Assembly (NCBI GenBank): GCA_947496535.1
Contig: CANMDE010000003.1
Location: 310,001-374,000, forward strand
Reading direction: 5' to 3'
DNA: 64,000 nucleotides
DNA from: an uncultured Paracoccaceae bacterium
GTDB taxonomy: Bacteria > Pseudomonadota > Alphaproteobacteria > Rhodobacterales > Rhodobacteraceae
In this document: in pieces, positions 9,326 through 18,878 of the stretch
Layout: each line of letters begins with the position of its first letter
Position numbering within the stretch: position 1 is the first letter of the stretch
Made by a program: the position numbers and the translations under genes
The notes under the pieces: generated by a model
What the model was told of the DNA's origin: nothing
Database searches by the model: none
The model's input: the letters and a program-made list of their open reading frames with translations, nothing else

Positions 9326-10466
9326 GGATAACCACCTGATTGTTACGGATTGTCGCTACGGCAAGGCTGCGTTCGCTCAGACCGTTTGACGTAAATCGAA
9401 AGACGCCCGAAGTGCCGCTGAAGCCTTGGCGTGATGTTAGCGCCTGGCGGCTGATGGAGTTTCCGTTGCCAGAAGAGGCGAGCGCGCCAATGGCCGCGAT
9501 GCCGTCATATGCCAGCCCGGCCAGTGGATGTGGGTTGCTGCCGTAGGCACCGGCATAGCGGCTTTGAAAGAGGTTCAAAGTTGATTGGTCAGGCAAGGCG
9601 AAAAGTCCACCCTGCAAGCCCGGTAAAGCAAGTGCCTGAGGCAGGGCGTTCCAGCGCGTCAGGCCGATATATCGGACATTGCTTGGATCGACACCCGCCT
9701 CCGGCAGAGATGTTGCAATGATGGGCAGATCCGCATTGACCCCAGCCGTCATGAAAACAGCTTGGGCTCCATTGGACTGAATGCTGGACGCAATGCGCTG
9801 AGCGGATGAGGTGATGCCCTGTTGTGACAGTGGATAGCTTGCTGTTGCGGCGACTTGGCCGCCGTTGGATTGTACGGCAGTAGTGATTGCCTGCCGCCCA
9901 AGCTCTCCTGGCACGTCGTTGGCGTGAACCACCGCAAAACGGTTAATCCCCTGACCAGACGCATACCGGACCAATCGGTTGGCGGTATTCTGGAATGTCG
10001 ATCCCAGCACGAACACGTTCCCACCGGCGATGGTGGGCGTGTTTGAGAAGGACAGGATATTGATGCCACGATCAGCCACCGCAACACCCGCCGCATTCGC
10101 AGCCTCAGCATAAAGCGGCCCGAGAATGATGTCGGCACCGTCATCCACTGCGGCGCGGGCGACCTGAGCTGCCTGGGCTGCACTACCGGCCGTATTGTAT
10201 ACCCGCAGATCAATCTGCGGGCCATTCAGATCAGCGATAGCCAAACGGGCCGCGTTTTCGAGATTCTGTGCCAAAAGCGCATCATTGCCAGACCCAGAGC
10301 CACCGGGAACAAGTAAGGCCACCTGCACGCCTCTGCTCGCGTCGGGACCGGACCCTCCGCCGGTATCGCCTAGTGGTACAGTATCACAAGCCGCCAGCCA
10401 AAGGGCCGTAAGACTAATAAAAATTCGAACAAAAACCCTGTGGGTTGCGCTGAGCCGAGCAAACAT
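9285..10466 (-). CDS. LppC-like lipoprotein / penicillin-binding protein activator
   Basis: 393 residues with a lipoprotein signal (hydrophobic segment ending LTALWLAAC, lipobox Cys near residue 27). The rest is a periplasmic-binding-protein fold of the Leu/Ile/Val-BP type (VALLVPGGSG, then NAARLAIADL), matching the C-terminal domain of LpoA/LppC. In enterobacteria LpoA activates the peptidoglycan synthase PBP1a; the same role here is inferred. The N-terminal TPR domain of LpoA is absent, as is usual in alphaproteobacteria. The ATG at 10466 was chosen because it directly precedes the signal peptide and has a GGGGGA site. It is divergent from rsmI, which is the usual neighbour. Confidence 0.82.
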   Translation of the reverse strand: MFARLSATHRVFVRIFISLTALWLAACDTVPLGDTGGGSGPDASRGVQVALLVPGGSGSGNDALLAQNLENAARLAIADLNGPQIDLRVYNTAGSAAQAAQVARAAVDDGADIILGPLYAEAANAAGVAVADRGINILSFSNTPTIAGGNVFVLGSTFQNTANRLVRYASGQGINRFAVVHANDVPGELGRQAITTAVQSNGGQVAATASYPLSQQGITSSAQRIASSIQSNGAQAVFMTAGVNADLPIIATSLPEAGVDPSNVRYIGLTRWNALPQALALPGLQGGLFALPDQSTLNLFQSRYAGAYGSNPHPLAGLAYDGIAAIGALASSGNGNSISRQALTSRQGFSGTSGVFRFTSNGLSERSLAVATIRNNQVVILDPAPKSFGRAGF

Positions 10467-10567
10467 GAAAGAAATCCCCCTATCATATGGCCAAGTTGGC
10501 ACGAAGATCGCCCATTTTGGCCGTGATGTGCGTGTTAGCATAAAGAAGCAAACAGTCGGGTCTAGGC

Positions 10568-11428
10568 ATGAATTTCGAAATAAAGCCCCTGTCGGCGGGT
10601 TTGTACTTTGTCGCGACGCCAATTGGCACAGCACGTGATATCACCTTGAGGGCGTTGGACGTCCTTGCCTCGGCTGATGTGATCGCTGCGGAAGACACGC
10701 GGACCGCGCAAAAATTGATGGGTATTCATGGGGTGCCCTTGAATGCCAGACCGCTTGTTGCGTTTCACGACCATAGCGGCGCAGAGGTGGCCAAGCGGCT
10801 AGTAAACAAGATCAGCGACGGCAAATCGGTGGCCTATGTTGCGGAGGCGGGAACACCAATGGTCGCTGACCCGGGTTATGAATTGGGACGGGCTGCAATC
10901 GCGGCGGGGCTTCCAGTGACATCTGTGCCGGGACCGTCTGCTTCTATTAGCGCATTAACGGTTTCGGGCCTAGCAACTGATCGGTTTGCCTTTGTCGGGT
11001 TCCTGCCAAATAGCAAACAGCAACGGGAAACCGAGATCGCAAATCTTCGGGATTTACCGTTCACACTGGTTTTCTATGAAAGCCCGAAACGCGTTCGTGA
11101 AATGTTAGCGAATTTGCGGGATGTCTTGGGAGGTGATCGGCAGGCAGCGGTGTGCCGTGAACTGACAAAACGATTCGAAGAGGTGGTGCGCGGCACATTG
11201 GATGAGGTTGCAACAGCCTTCGATGATAGGTCGGTCAAAGGCGAATGCGTGGTTCTGGTCGCGCGTGCGGGTGCCAATCAGATTGGCGAAGACGATGTTA
11301 CCGCCGCTTTGAAAGAGGCGATGAAAACGATGCGGATCAAGGATGCCGCTAACGTTGTGGCTGGCGCGTTGGGGCTGCCTCGGCGGCAGGTTTATCAGGT
11401 TGCCTTGGGAATGAAGGACGAAAATTGA
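10568..11428 (+). CDS. rsmI: 16S rRNA (cytidine(1402)-2'-O)-methyltransferase
   Basis: 286 residues of the SAM-dependent tetrapyrrole-methylase-like fold. The N-terminus reads LYFVATPIGTARDITLRALD, followed by a VIAAEDTR block, EAGTPMVADPGY, and PGPSASISALTVSGL. All four are RsmI family signatures. The enzyme 2'-O-methylates C1402 of 16S rRNA near the decoding site. It is divergent from the LppC-like gene and coupled by TTGA overlap to yraN, a very common order in proteobacteria. Confidence 0.94.
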   Translation: MNFEIKPLSAGLYFVATPIGTARDITLRALDVLASADVIAAEDTRTAQKLMGIHGVPLNARPLVAFHDHSGAEVAKRLVNKISDGKSVAYVAEAGTPMVADPGYELGRAAIAAGLPVTSVPGPSASISALTVSGLATDRFAFVGFLPNSKQQRETEIANLRDLPFTLVFYESPKRVREMLANLRDVLGGDRQAAVCRELTKRFEEVVRGTLDEVATAFDDRSVKGECVVLVARAGANQIGEDDVTAALKEAMKTMRIKDAANVVAGALGLPRRQVYQVALGMKDEN

Positions 11429-11781
11429 GCGGTTCGACACAGTACCATGCAGGCTTGGCCGCCGAAGATATCGTTGCGACCGACTACGACAAACGGTGCT
11501 ATCGGATCGCTGCCCGACGATGGCGTGGAAAATCCGGTGAGATCGATCTTGTCATGCGCGATGGTGAAACGGTCGTTTTTGTAGAAGTAAAGAAAAGCAA
11601 GACCATAACGCGGGCGGCCACCCGTCTGGGGCGCAGCCAGATGGACCGCATCTGCACTGCGGCAAGTGAGTTTCTGGCGGGCGAGCCACGCGGTCAATTG
11701 ACAGATGTGCGGTTCGATCTGGCATTGGTCGATGGGACTGGCGCAGTGAAGGTTATTGAAAACGCGTTCGGGGAAGTGTGA
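11425..11781 (+). CDS. yraN: YraN family (UPF0102) endonuclease-fold protein
   Basis: 118 residues. The region around residues 30-55 (SGEIDLVMRDGETVVFVEVK) has the D...E-x-K arrangement of PD-(D/E)XK nucleases, plus the GEIDL / VFVEVK signature of UPF0102. Starts at a TTG whose last two bases share the TGA of rsmI (TTGA overlap), so it is co-translated with rsmI. The function is not established; a role in DNA processing has been proposed from the fold. Confidence 0.88.
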   Translation: MSGSTQYHAGLAAEDIVATDYDKRCYRIAARRWRGKSGEIDLVMRDGETVVFVEVKKSKTITRAATRLGRSQMDRICTAASEFLAGEPRGQLTDVRFDLALVDGTGAVKVIENAFGEV

Positions 11782-11856
11782 AGCGGTCACCTCTTGCACC
11801 CGTGCACTGACTGCGCCATGTCTTTAAGCAGTCGTATTGAAGATGGGGGCTCACAT

Positions 11857-12795
11857 ATGCCATTGAAAATTGCTTTTCAGATGGACCCCATCGGTCTTGT
11901 GGACATCGACGCCGACAGCACGTTCCGCATCGCCGAAGAGGCGGAGGCGCGTGGTCACAGCTTGTATTACTACACGCCCGATAAGCTGGCCTATGATCAA
12001 GGGAAGGTCACTGCGCGTGGATGGCCTTTGGAGGTTCAGCGGGTCAAAGGCGATCATTTTCGCCTTGGCGATGAGATGCTGATTGATCTCGCTGACATGG
12101 ATGTGGTCTGGCTACGACAGGACCCGCCCTTTGATATGGGATACATCACCACAACCCATCTGCTTGACATGATTCACCCGGATACACTGGTCATAAACGA
12201 TCCGTTTTGGGTACGGAACTACCCTGAAAAGCTGCTTGTGCTGGACTTTCCGGAACTAACCCCACCCACGATGATCGCCCGTGATCTTAAGACGTTGAAG
12301 TCTTTCCGGGCGGCCCATGGTGATGTGATCCTGAAGCCGCTCTATGGCAATGGCGGTGCAGGTGTATTCAAATTGCTGGAAAGCGACAGCAACCTGGCAT
12401 CCCTTCACGAGCTTTTCGCAGGGATGAACCGTGAACCGCTGATCATGCAAAAGTTCCTGCCTGCTGTCTCGAAGGGCGATAAACGGATCATCTTGGTCGA
12501 TGGCGAACCTGTGGGTGCCATTAACCGTGTTCCCGCGACAGGTGAAACCCGATCAAACATGCATGTCGGTGGACGACCCGAAAAAGTGGCGCTAACCGAC
12601 CGGGATCGCGAGATTTGCGAAGCAATCGGGCCGCTACTTCGCGAAAAGGGTCAGGTATTTGTGGGCATTGATGTTATCGGCGATTGGTTGACCGAGATTA
12701 ATCTAACGTCGCCTACCGGCATACAGGAACTGGAACGGTTCGACGGGATCAACGTGGCCGAAAAGATCTGGCAGGCAATTGAAGCAAAGCGTTAA
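11857..12795 (+). CDS. gshB: Glutathione synthetase
   Basis: 312 residues, the usual GshB length. It begins [20 protein letters not shown], the typical N-terminal domain (family: KI-F-MDP). The ATP-grasp region holds [16 protein letters not shown] (the P-loop-like GNGG) and [19 protein letters not shown], the metal-binding E-x-N near the C-terminus. It joins gamma-glutamylcysteine and glycine. The open frame runs further upstream, but the ATG at 11857 follows a GGGGG site and gives the family start. Its stop overlaps the convergent comM stop by four bases. Confidence 0.95.
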   Translation: MPLKIAFQMDPIGLVDIDADSTFRIAEEAEARGHSLYYYTPDKLAYDQGKVTARGWPLEVQRVKGDHFRLGDEMLIDLADMDVVWLRQDPPFDMGYITTTHLLDMIHPDTLVINDPFWVRNYPEKLLVLDFPELTPPTMIARDLKTLKSFRAAHGDVILKPLYGNGGAGVFKLLESDSNLASLHELFAGMNREPLIMQKFLPAVSKGDKRIILVDGEPVGAINRVPATGETRSNMHVGGRPEKVALTDRDREICEAIGPLLREKGQVFVGIDVIGDWLTEINLTSPTGIQELERFDGINVAEKIWQAIEAKR

Positions 12796-14306
12796 ACCTC
12801 TTTCGCCATTGCCAACCGGTAGCTGACGGCTTCGGCCACATGCGGTTTGCGTACGTCGTCTGACCCTTCCAGATCAGCGATGGTGCGCGCCACCCGCAAG
12901 ACCCGATGATAACCGCGGGCAGACAGGCCAAAACGCTCTGCAATCTTGACCAAAAGTGCGCGCCCCTCGGTATCCGGCGTCGCGATTTCTTCCAGCACGT
13001 GCCCTTCGGCATCCGCGTTCACCCGGATATCGTCTCGCCCCTCAAATCGTTGTTGCTGGACCATGCGGGCTTGCGCGACCCGGTCCGCCACATTGGCAGA
13101 GCTTTCGCCGCTTTCTGGTAAGTCGAGATCAGTAAAGGCGACCGGTGGCACCTCAATCCGCAGATCAAACCTGTCCATGAGCGGGCCAGAGATGCGGCCC
13201 ATGTAGTCTTCGCCGCAGATTGGCACTCGTGCGCAGGCCCGCGCCGGATCAGTCAGGTGGCCGCATTTGCATGGGTTTGCGGCCGCCACCAGCATGAACC
13301 GGCAGGGATAGCGGACATGGGCGTTGGCGCGGGCGACAACGACCTCGCCTGTTTCAATCGGTTGGCGCAGCGTTTCCAGAACTGCGCGAGCGAATTCGGG
13401 AAATTCATCCATGAAAAGCACACCGTTATGGGCCAGGCTGATCTCGCCGGGTTTGGCGGTGCGTCCCCCGCCCACGATTGCGGCCATGGAGGCGGTGTGG
13501 TGCGGTTCGCGAAACGGTCTTTCACGGTTGATTCCGCCCTCGTCGAGCAGGCCGGATAAGGAGTGTATCATTGAGGTCTCCAGCGCCTCGGCCGGGGTGA
13601 GAGGGGGCAGAATACCCGGGATGCGCGCCGCTAGCATCGATTTGCCTGAACCGGGCGCGCCGACCATGATCAGGTGATGGCGTCCAGCCGCTGCAATCTC
13701 CAACGCGCGTTTCGCCCGCTCTTGCCCCTTCACTTCTGACAGGTCGCGACTGGACGTGGCTTTCTGCACCTCGCCAGGTTCAGACGGGGCAAGGACGGAT
13801 TGTCCTGTAAAGTGGCGGACCACATGGCCCAGGCTTTTGGGCGCGATGACATTGACGGCCCCGACCCATGCAGCTTCCGCCCCACAAGCTTCTGGGCAGA
13901 GTAGCGTTCGGTTCTCGTGCGCGGCGGCCATTGCGGCGGGTAGGGCACCGACGACCGGAACCAGCGTGCCGTCCAATGACAACTCGCCCAAGGCGACGGT
14001 TTGTGCAGCATCCTCCGCCGGGATGATTTCAAGTGCGGCAAGCAGGGCGAGTGCTATGGGCAGATCAAAATGTGACCCTTCCTTTGGCAGGTCGGCCGGT
14101 GAGAGGTTCACGGTAATCCGTTTGGAGGGCAGTGCGATCGCCATGGCGGTCAGCGCGGCGCGCACCCTTTCGCGGGCTTCGGACACCGCTTTGTCAGGTA
14201 GCCCGACGATCGAGAACGCAGGAATGCCGGGTGTGACGGCACATTGCACTTCGACCAATCGCGCCTCGATCCCTTCGAATGCCACCGTATAGGCCAGTGC
14301 GACCAT
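12792..14306 (-). CDS. comM: ComM/YifB-family Mg-chelatase-like AAA ATPase
   Basis: 504 residues: an N-terminal Lon-protease-like domain (residues about 20-140, [20 protein letters not shown]), then an AAA+ Mg-chelatase subunit ChlI domain with Walker [11 protein letters not shown] (near 218) and Walker [12 protein letters not shown] Cys-rich stretch ([16 protein letters not shown]) typical of ComM follows, and then a C-terminal helical domain. ComM promotes branch migration during natural transformation. Convergent with gshB. Confidence 0.9.
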   Translation of the reverse strand: MVALAYTVAFEGIEARLVEVQCAVTPGIPAFSIVGLPDKAVSEARERVRAALTAMAIALPSKRITVNLSPADLPKEGSHFDLPIALALLAALEIIPAEDAAQTVALGELSLDGTLVPVVGALPAAMAAAHENRTLLCPEACGAEAAWVGAVNVIAPKSLGHVVRHFTGQSVLAPSEPGEVQKATSSRDLSEVKGQERAKRALEIAAAGRHHLIMVGAPGSGKSMLAARIPGILPPLTPAEALETSMIHSLSGLLDEGGINRERPFREPHHTASMAAIVGGGRTAKPGEISLAHNGVLFMDEFPEFARAVLETLRQPIETGEVVVARANAHVRYPCRFMLVAAANPCKCGHLTDPARACARVPICGEDYMGRISGPLMDRFDLRIEVPPVAFTDLDLPESGESSANVADRVAQARMVQQQRFEGRDDIRVNADAEGHVLEEIATPDTEGRALLVKIAERFGLSARGYHRVLRVARTIADLEGSDDVRKPHVAEAVSYRLAMAKEV

Positions 14307-14361
14307 TCCTAACTCCCCGTCGTCTTTGGTTAACGGGTAGTTGGCACCGGTTTAAGAATGG

Positions 14362-15045
14362 TTAATCACCGGGCCATGGGTGGCTGTTTAGGTCTTGTGT
14401 ATAGGGGAAGGGGTCATAGGTTTCGGATTTTGATGCAGCGCGCCAATTCTGAAATGCTGTATCCGCCAAATGCGCATCGACATAGGCTTGTGCTGTGTTG
14501 CTGACAGGCAACCCATAGCCAGTGATCCGGCAGGCGACAGGTGCATAGAAAACATCTGCAAGCGTGTAATCACCGAAAAGCCAGGGGCCATCCCGCCCAT
14601 GCCGTGTCCGTGCGAGCGACCAAAGGTCTTCGATCCTATCCAAATCGGCGAGTACGGCTTTCGATGGTACGAAGCCTTCCCAAACGTGATTGAGTTGCAT
14701 CGGACACGCATCGCGCAGTGCGGAAAAGCCGCTATGCATTTCAGCAGTGATGGAGCGTGCAAGCGCGCGGGCTGCGGGTGCGCGGGGATAAAAGTCAATA
14801 TCCGGATGCGTTTCGGCCAGCGTTTCGGCCATGGCCAGGCTATCGGTCAAAACATGACCCTTTGGCGTTTGCACTGCAGGCACGGTGCGGGCCGGCGCGA
14901 GATGGGCAAGTTCATCCCGATAGGTGCCTGCGTAAAGCCCCACCAAATGAGTGTTGTAAGGCACTCCGAATTTTTCAAACATCAACCAGCCGCGTAGCGA
15001 CCAACTGCTGAAGGTGCGATCACCTATGTAAAGTTCATATGTCAT
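14362..15045 (-). CDS. Glutathione S-transferase family protein
   Basis: 227 residues. The N-terminal thioredoxin-like domain begins YELYIGDRTFSSWSLRGWLM, with the S-WSLR motif seen in maleylacetoacetate-isomerase-like and other bacterial GSTs; TVPAVQTPKG is the cis-Pro loop that binds glutathione. An all-helical C-terminal domain follows (about 90-215). It is a single gene between comM and the phosphatase, and the substrate cannot be inferred. Glutathione synthetase is encoded 1.6 kb away but this may be chance. Confidence 0.85.
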   Translation of the reverse strand: MTYELYIGDRTFSSWSLRGWLMFEKFGVPYNTHLVGLYAGTYRDELAHLAPARTVPAVQTPKGHVLTDSLAMAETLAETHPDIDFYPRAPAARALARSITAEMHSGFSALRDACPMQLNHVWEGFVPSKAVLADLDRIEDLWSLARTRHGRDGPWLFGDYTLADVFYAPVACRITGYGLPVSNTAQAYVDAHLADTAFQNWRAASKSETYDPFPYTQDLNSHPWPGD

Positions 15046-15103
15046 TGACGCAGGTTATCGAGGACTTTGCCTGCCGCCCAATGACGAAATGTGAATCGGA
15101 GTA

Positions 15104-15673
15104 TCATGGTCTGTGATTGATTGCGCCCATGGTCCACCGGCCGTCATCATAGGTCATGTCTGTGACGGACAGGTTGTGGATCTTGTGGCTGAACGCTGCA
15201 TAAGCGCCGATGCCAAGCGCACGCTGTACCTGCGTCAGGATCACGCCGAAATGCGCCACAATGATCAAATCTGCATGATTTTCTCGCAGATAGTTATCAA
15301 TTGCGTCATCCACCCGTTGGCGAACCATGTTCCAACTTTCGCCGCGCGGCGGGGCGACGTGGCCGGGTGTTTCCCAATAGGCTCGGATTGTTGCAGGATC
15401 TTCTGCCTCAACATCGGCAAAGCTGCGCAGTTCCCAATCGCCGAAATTGATCTCGCGCAGCGCTGGATTGTGGGGCAGCCGGAGGCTGGGTGAAAGCGCG
15501 TCGGCGGTGGCTGTGGCACGGATCAGGTCGGATGACACCACGGGCGCGTCGGGAAGATAGTCACGCAGTCGCGCTATCGCCGCTGTATCAGACAGGTCAG
15601 CGGGTAAATCTGACCATCCTACCATTGTCTTTGCATGTGTTGGCCCGTGGCGCACAAGCCATAGCCGGGTCAA
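15104..15673 (-). CDS. Histidine phosphatase family protein, possible alpha-ribazole phosphatase
   Basis: 189 residues. It starts MTRLWLVRHGPTH, the RHG catalytic-His motif of the phosphoglycerate-mutase-like superfamily, and has a second conserved His in VAHFGVIL near residue 145. It overlaps cobU by four bases (shared ATGA), so it is co-translated with an adenosylcobinamide kinase. That context favours the alpha-ribazole-5'-phosphate phosphatase (CobC) role in assembly of the B12 lower ligand. The assignment rests on context; the family alone is broad. Confidence 0.8.
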   Translation of the reverse strand: MTRLWLVRHGPTHAKTMVGWSDLPADLSDTAAIARLRDYLPDAPVVSSDLIRATATADALSPSLRLPHNPALREINFGDWELRSFADVEAEDPATIRAYWETPGHVAPPRGESWNMVRQRVDDAIDNYLRENHADLIIVAHFGVILTQVQRALGIGAYAAFSHKIHNLSVTDMTYDDGRWTMGAINHRP

Positions 15674-16194
15674 GGCAAGTCACCTTTCAGGGCAAGCGGT
15701 AGCCCGGCCATCACTGCCACGACAAGGTCAGCATGGGCCGCGATTGATTGGTTCAAAGTACCTTGGGCATTGCGGAAGCTGCGTGATAGCGCGTTGTCGG
15801 GCACGATGCCTTGTCCGACTTCGTTGGACACGATCACGACCGGCGATGGGCAAACACCAAGTGCGGCAACCATCGCGGCGCTTTCTCGGGCGATGTCTCT
15901 TTTGCCAAGAAGGACGTTTGTGAGCCACAAGGTCGCGCAATCAATCAAGACGACTTGCTTGGTCGTGGAGCGATGCAAGACAGCCGCCACATCCAGCGGT
16001 TCTTCGATGGTGGTCCAGATTGTCCCACGGCGGTCGCGGTGTCGGGAGACTTTAGTTGCCATTTCGTCATCATAGACCTGGGCAGTTGCCACATAGACTG
16101 GTGTCAGATCAGCCATCAAAACAAGGGCCTCTGCATAGGCCGATTTTCCGGATGCTGCGCCGCCTAGCACCAATGTCAGTTTGGGCAATATCAT
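15670..16194 (-). CDS. cobU: Adenosylcobinamide kinase / adenosylcobinamide-phosphate guanylyltransferase
   Basis: 174 residues, the normal length of CobU/CobP. P-loop LVLGGAASGKSAYAE sits at residues 8-22, and DLTPVYVATAQVYDDEM and RHRDRRGTIWTTIEEP carry the GTP-transfer site. IVSNEVGQGIVPD is a family hallmark. It phosphorylates and guanylylates adenosylcobinamide on the way to adenosylcobalamin, the cofactor of the class II reductase NrdJ encoded at 34,940. The start at 16194 was preferred to upstream in-frame codons because it directly precedes the conserved LPKLTLVLGG strand. The ribosome binding site is weak. Confidence 0.93.
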   Translation of the reverse strand: MILPKLTLVLGGAASGKSAYAEALVLMADLTPVYVATAQVYDDEMATKVSRHRDRRGTIWTTIEEPLDVAAVLHRSTTKQVVLIDCATLWLTNVLLGKRDIARESAAMVAALGVCPSPVVIVSNEVGQGIVPDNALSRSFRNAQGTLNQSIAAHADLVVAVMAGLPLALKGDLP

Positions 16195-16209
16195 TTCTGC
16201 AACTTTTAC

Positions 16210-16238
16210 TGATCTGAACCGTCGGACCTTGCGTAAAC
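16210..16238 (+). promoter_or_regulatory. Candidate RpoE (ECF, ChrR-linked) promoter of the sigma-32-like gene
   Basis: TGATCT (16210-16215), an 18-base spacer and TAAAC (16234-16238). This closely matches the RpoE promoter of Rhodobacter (TGATC-N18-TAA-A), which in that genus drives rpoHII during singlet-oxygen stress. It lies about 50 bases upstream of the sigma factor start, where such a promoter would be expected. Confidence 0.5.
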
Positions 16239-16286
16239 AAAATAACAACAAAAGTTAATGCACCACTTCATGCTGGGAGAAATACT

Positions 16287-17165
16287 ATGGGCGTTGCCGG
16301 TTTTTCTGATCAAACCTTGTCACGGACGGCGATGAAGGCCGAACTTCTGGATGCTGAAACAGAATTGAGACTGGCCTATGCATGGCGGGATGATCGGGAT
16401 GAAGAGGCGCTGCATCGTTTGATCACAGCGTATATGCGGCTGGCAATTTCCATGGCCTCAAAATTCAAGCGCTACGGCGCCCCGATGAATGACCTGATCC
16501 AAGAAGCATCTGTCGGTCTCATGAAAGCTGCAGACAAGTTTGATCCTGACCGCGGCGTCCGCTTTTCCACCTATGCGGTGTGGTGGATTAAGGCATCAAT
16601 TCAGGATTACGTGATGCGAAATTGGTCGATGGTACGAACGGGGTCCACGTCGTCCCAAAAGTCCCTGTTCTTCAACCTGCGCCGTGTGCAAGCCCGGTTG
16701 GAACGTGAAGCAGCCGCAGAGGGTCGCGCGGTGGATCGCCAGAACCTGCGCGAGTTGATCGCAATCGAGGTTGGTGTCCCGCTTCACGATGTCGAAATGA
16801 TGGAAGGGCGGCTATCTGGTTCTGATTTTTCATTGAACGCTACTCAAACTACCGAGGATGAAGGACGTGAATGGATTGATGTGTTGGAAGATGACGGCCC
16901 ACAGGCCGCCGAGACCGTCGAAAATAGCCACGATAACGATACGCTCAGACAATGGTTGGTCACCGCTTTATCTGGTTTGAATGACCGAGAGCAGTTCATC
17001 GTGAAAGAGAGGAAGCTTCGCGATGACCCAAGGACGCTTGAAAGCCTTGGTACAGAGCTGGGACTGTCCAAAGAGCGTGTTCGCCAGTTGGAAGCAGCCG
17101 CTTTTGGAAAAATGCGCAAGAGCCTTGAAGCGCAAAGCCAAGAGGTTCGGGCCTTTTTTGCGTGA
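16287..17165 (+). CDS. rpoH: RNA polymerase sigma-32-type factor (RpoHII-like)
   Basis: 292 residues. Region 2 holds AYMRLAISMASKFKRYGAPM and DLIQEASVGLMKAADKFDP, then the -10 recognition segment RFSTYAVWWIKASIQDYVMR. The 'RpoH box' specific for sigma-32 is present as QKSLFFNLRR. Region 4 ends with LSKERVRQLEAAAFGKMRK, the -35 recognition helix. The protein directs RNA polymerase to heat-shock or oxidative-stress promoters. In Rhodobacter the second paralogue, RpoHII, serves the photo-oxidative response under RpoE; the RpoE-like promoter upstream suggests this is that paralogue. The start has a GGGAGA site at the right distance. Confidence 0.9.
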   Translation: MGVAGFSDQTLSRTAMKAELLDAETELRLAYAWRDDRDEEALHRLITAYMRLAISMASKFKRYGAPMNDLIQEASVGLMKAADKFDPDRGVRFSTYAVWWIKASIQDYVMRNWSMVRTGSTSSQKSLFFNLRRVQARLEREAAAEGRAVDRQNLRELIAIEVGVPLHDVEMMEGRLSGSDFSLNATQTTEDEGREWIDVLEDDGPQAAETVENSHDNDTLRQWLVTALSGLNDREQFIVKERKLRDDPRTLESLGTELGLSKERVRQLEAAAFGKMRKSLEAQSQEVRAFFA

Positions 17166-17232
17166 ACCCAACAGATTGTGTTTCCGGTATCTTCTGACCT
17201 AGTGTCGGGCCAAATGATACCGGAGACAGCGC

Positions 17233-18426
17233 ATGCTGGCTGACAAACATATTTTGCTGATTGTAGGGGGCGGCATTGCCGCCTTCAAATCGTTGGATCT
17301 GGTCCGCAGGCTGCGTGAGAAGGGCACCAAGGTTACACCGGTTTTGACCGCCTCAGGTGCGCAGTTTGTAACACCTCTCAGCCTATCCGCGTTATCAGCG
17401 TCAAAAATCTATCAGGACCTTTTTGATCTGACTGACGAGGCAGAGATGGGGCATATCGAACTGTCCCGCGCGGCTGATTTGATCGTCGTGGCCCCAGCAA
17501 CTGCTGATCTGATGGCAAAGATGGCCGGGGGACACGCAAATGACCTCGCCTCGACCTTGTTGCTGGCGACTGACAAGCGCGTTCTTATAGCGCCGTCCAT
17601 GAATGTGCGTATGTGGGAACACCCGGCGACTCAACGCAATCTGACCCTTCTGGAAGACAACAGCGTGCTGGTGGTTGGCCCGAATGAGGGCGACATGGCT
17701 TGTGGCGAATACGGACCGGGTCGGATGGCAGAAGTTCCCGAAATCATTGCCGCAATTGATGCAGCACTGGCCGACGGACCGCTAAAGGGCAAGCATGTCC
17801 TCGTAACGTCAGGCCCGACGCATGAGCCGATTGATCCGGTGCGCTATATCGCGAACCGATCGTCTGGGGCGCAAGGGACCGCAATAGCAAAGGCTTTGGT
17901 TGCACTTGGGGCCGAGGTCACATTCGTCACCGGACCTGCAGATGTCCCGCCGCCGCATGGTGTGGATGTGGTGAAGGTTGAAACGGCAAAGGAAATGCTG
18001 GATGCCGTATGGTCTGCTCCGCCCGCTGAAGCGGCTGTTTTTGCTGCTGCGGTGGCCGATTGGCATGTTGCGAATGCCGGTGACAGCAAGATCAAGAAGG
18101 GCAGCAGCGGATTACCGGAACTGAACTTCGCAGAGAACCCGGATATCTTGGCGACCATATCGCAGAAGACTGAAGGTAGACCAAAACTGGTCGTGGGATT
18201 TGCCGCTGAGACGGACGATGTGGTTGCCCATGCAACCGCCAAGCGGAAACGGAAGGGCTGTGACTGGATTGTTGCCAACGATGTCTCACCCCAGACCGGG
18301 ATCATGGGCGGGACCGAGAACGCCGTGACCCTGATCACGGCGGAAAGCGCGGAAGAATGGCCACGGATGAGCAAAGACGCTGTCGCCAAAGCCCTTGCCA
18401 GTCGCATCGCGCAGGCGCTCGCATGA
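17233..18426 (+). CDS. coaBC: Bifunctional phosphopantothenoylcysteine decarboxylase / phosphopantothenate-cysteine ligase
   Basis: 397 residues. N-terminal CoaC flavoprotein: [20 protein letters not shown], the [18 protein letters not shown] block and the catalytic Cys region [15 protein letters not shown] (near 158). C-terminal CoaB from about 185: [18 protein letters not shown], then [18 protein letters not shown] and KIKK. The enzyme performs two steps of coenzyme A synthesis. Its stop overlaps the dut start (ATGA). Confidence 0.96.
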   Translation: MLADKHILLIVGGGIAAFKSLDLVRRLREKGTKVTPVLTASGAQFVTPLSLSALSASKIYQDLFDLTDEAEMGHIELSRAADLIVVAPATADLMAKMAGGHANDLASTLLLATDKRVLIAPSMNVRMWEHPATQRNLTLLEDNSVLVVGPNEGDMACGEYGPGRMAEVPEIIAAIDAALADGPLKGKHVLVTSGPTHEPIDPVRYIANRSSGAQGTAIAKALVALGAEVTFVTGPADVPPPHGVDVVKVETAKEMLDAVWSAPPAEAAVFAAAVADWHVANAGDSKIKKGSSGLPELNFAENPDILATISQKTEGRPKLVVGFAAETDDVVAHATAKRKRKGCDWIVANDVSPQTGIMGGTENAVTLITAESAEEWPRMSKDAVAKALASRIAQALA

Positions 18427-18878
18427 CCCTTGTCGTGCAATTTGTCTGGGACGATGGTGCGGACACCACTCTGGGGCTGCCAAGCTATGAAACCGCCGAG
18501 GCGGCGGGGGCTGACCTGCGAGCCAACTTCACTGACCAGGATGGGATTGAACTGCAAACCGGTGCGCGCGCGCTGATCCCGACAGGCCTGCGAATGGCGA
18601 TCCCGGCAGGCTTTGAGGTGCAGATCAGGCCGCGGTCCGGTCTGGCGCTGAAGCACGGGATTGGCATGGTCAATGCGCCGGGGACGATTGATAGCGACTA
18701 TCGCGGGCCGGTTGGTGTGATCCTTGTGAACATGGGCGATCAGCCGTTCAGTGTGACCCACGGTATGCGCATTGCGCAGATGGTCATCGCGCCCGTTGTT
18801 CAGGCGCAATTCGCTATGGTCGATGTACTAGACGACACGGCGCGTGGCTCAGGCGGTTTCGGGTCCACCGGCACATGA
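18423..18878 (+). CDS. dut: dUTP diphosphatase
   Basis: 151 residues, a normal trimeric dUTPase. Motifs: AGADLRAN (motif 1), [20 protein letters not shown] (motifs 2-3, with the uracil-pocket Tyr region after DSDY), and the C-terminal Gly-rich arm [10 protein letters not shown] (motif 5). It hydrolyses dUTP to dUMP, keeping uracil out of DNA. Start chosen at the ATGA overlap with coaBC; the coaBC-dut pair is widespread in alphaproteobacteria. Its own stop overlaps the moeB-like start by ATGA, giving a three-gene coupled operon. Confidence 0.96.
   Translation: MTLVVQFVWDDGADTTLGLPSYETAEAAGADLRANFTDQDGIELQTGARALIPTGLRMAIPAGFEVQIRPRSGLALKHGIGMVNAPGTIDSDYRGPVGVILVNMGDQPFSVTHGMRIAQMVIAPVVQAQFAMVDVLDDTARGSGGFGSTGT

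Noticed and set aside
17844..18809. A 321-codon open frame opposite coaBC and dut
   Set aside because: Spans two certain genes on the other strand; no domain and no ribosome binding site.
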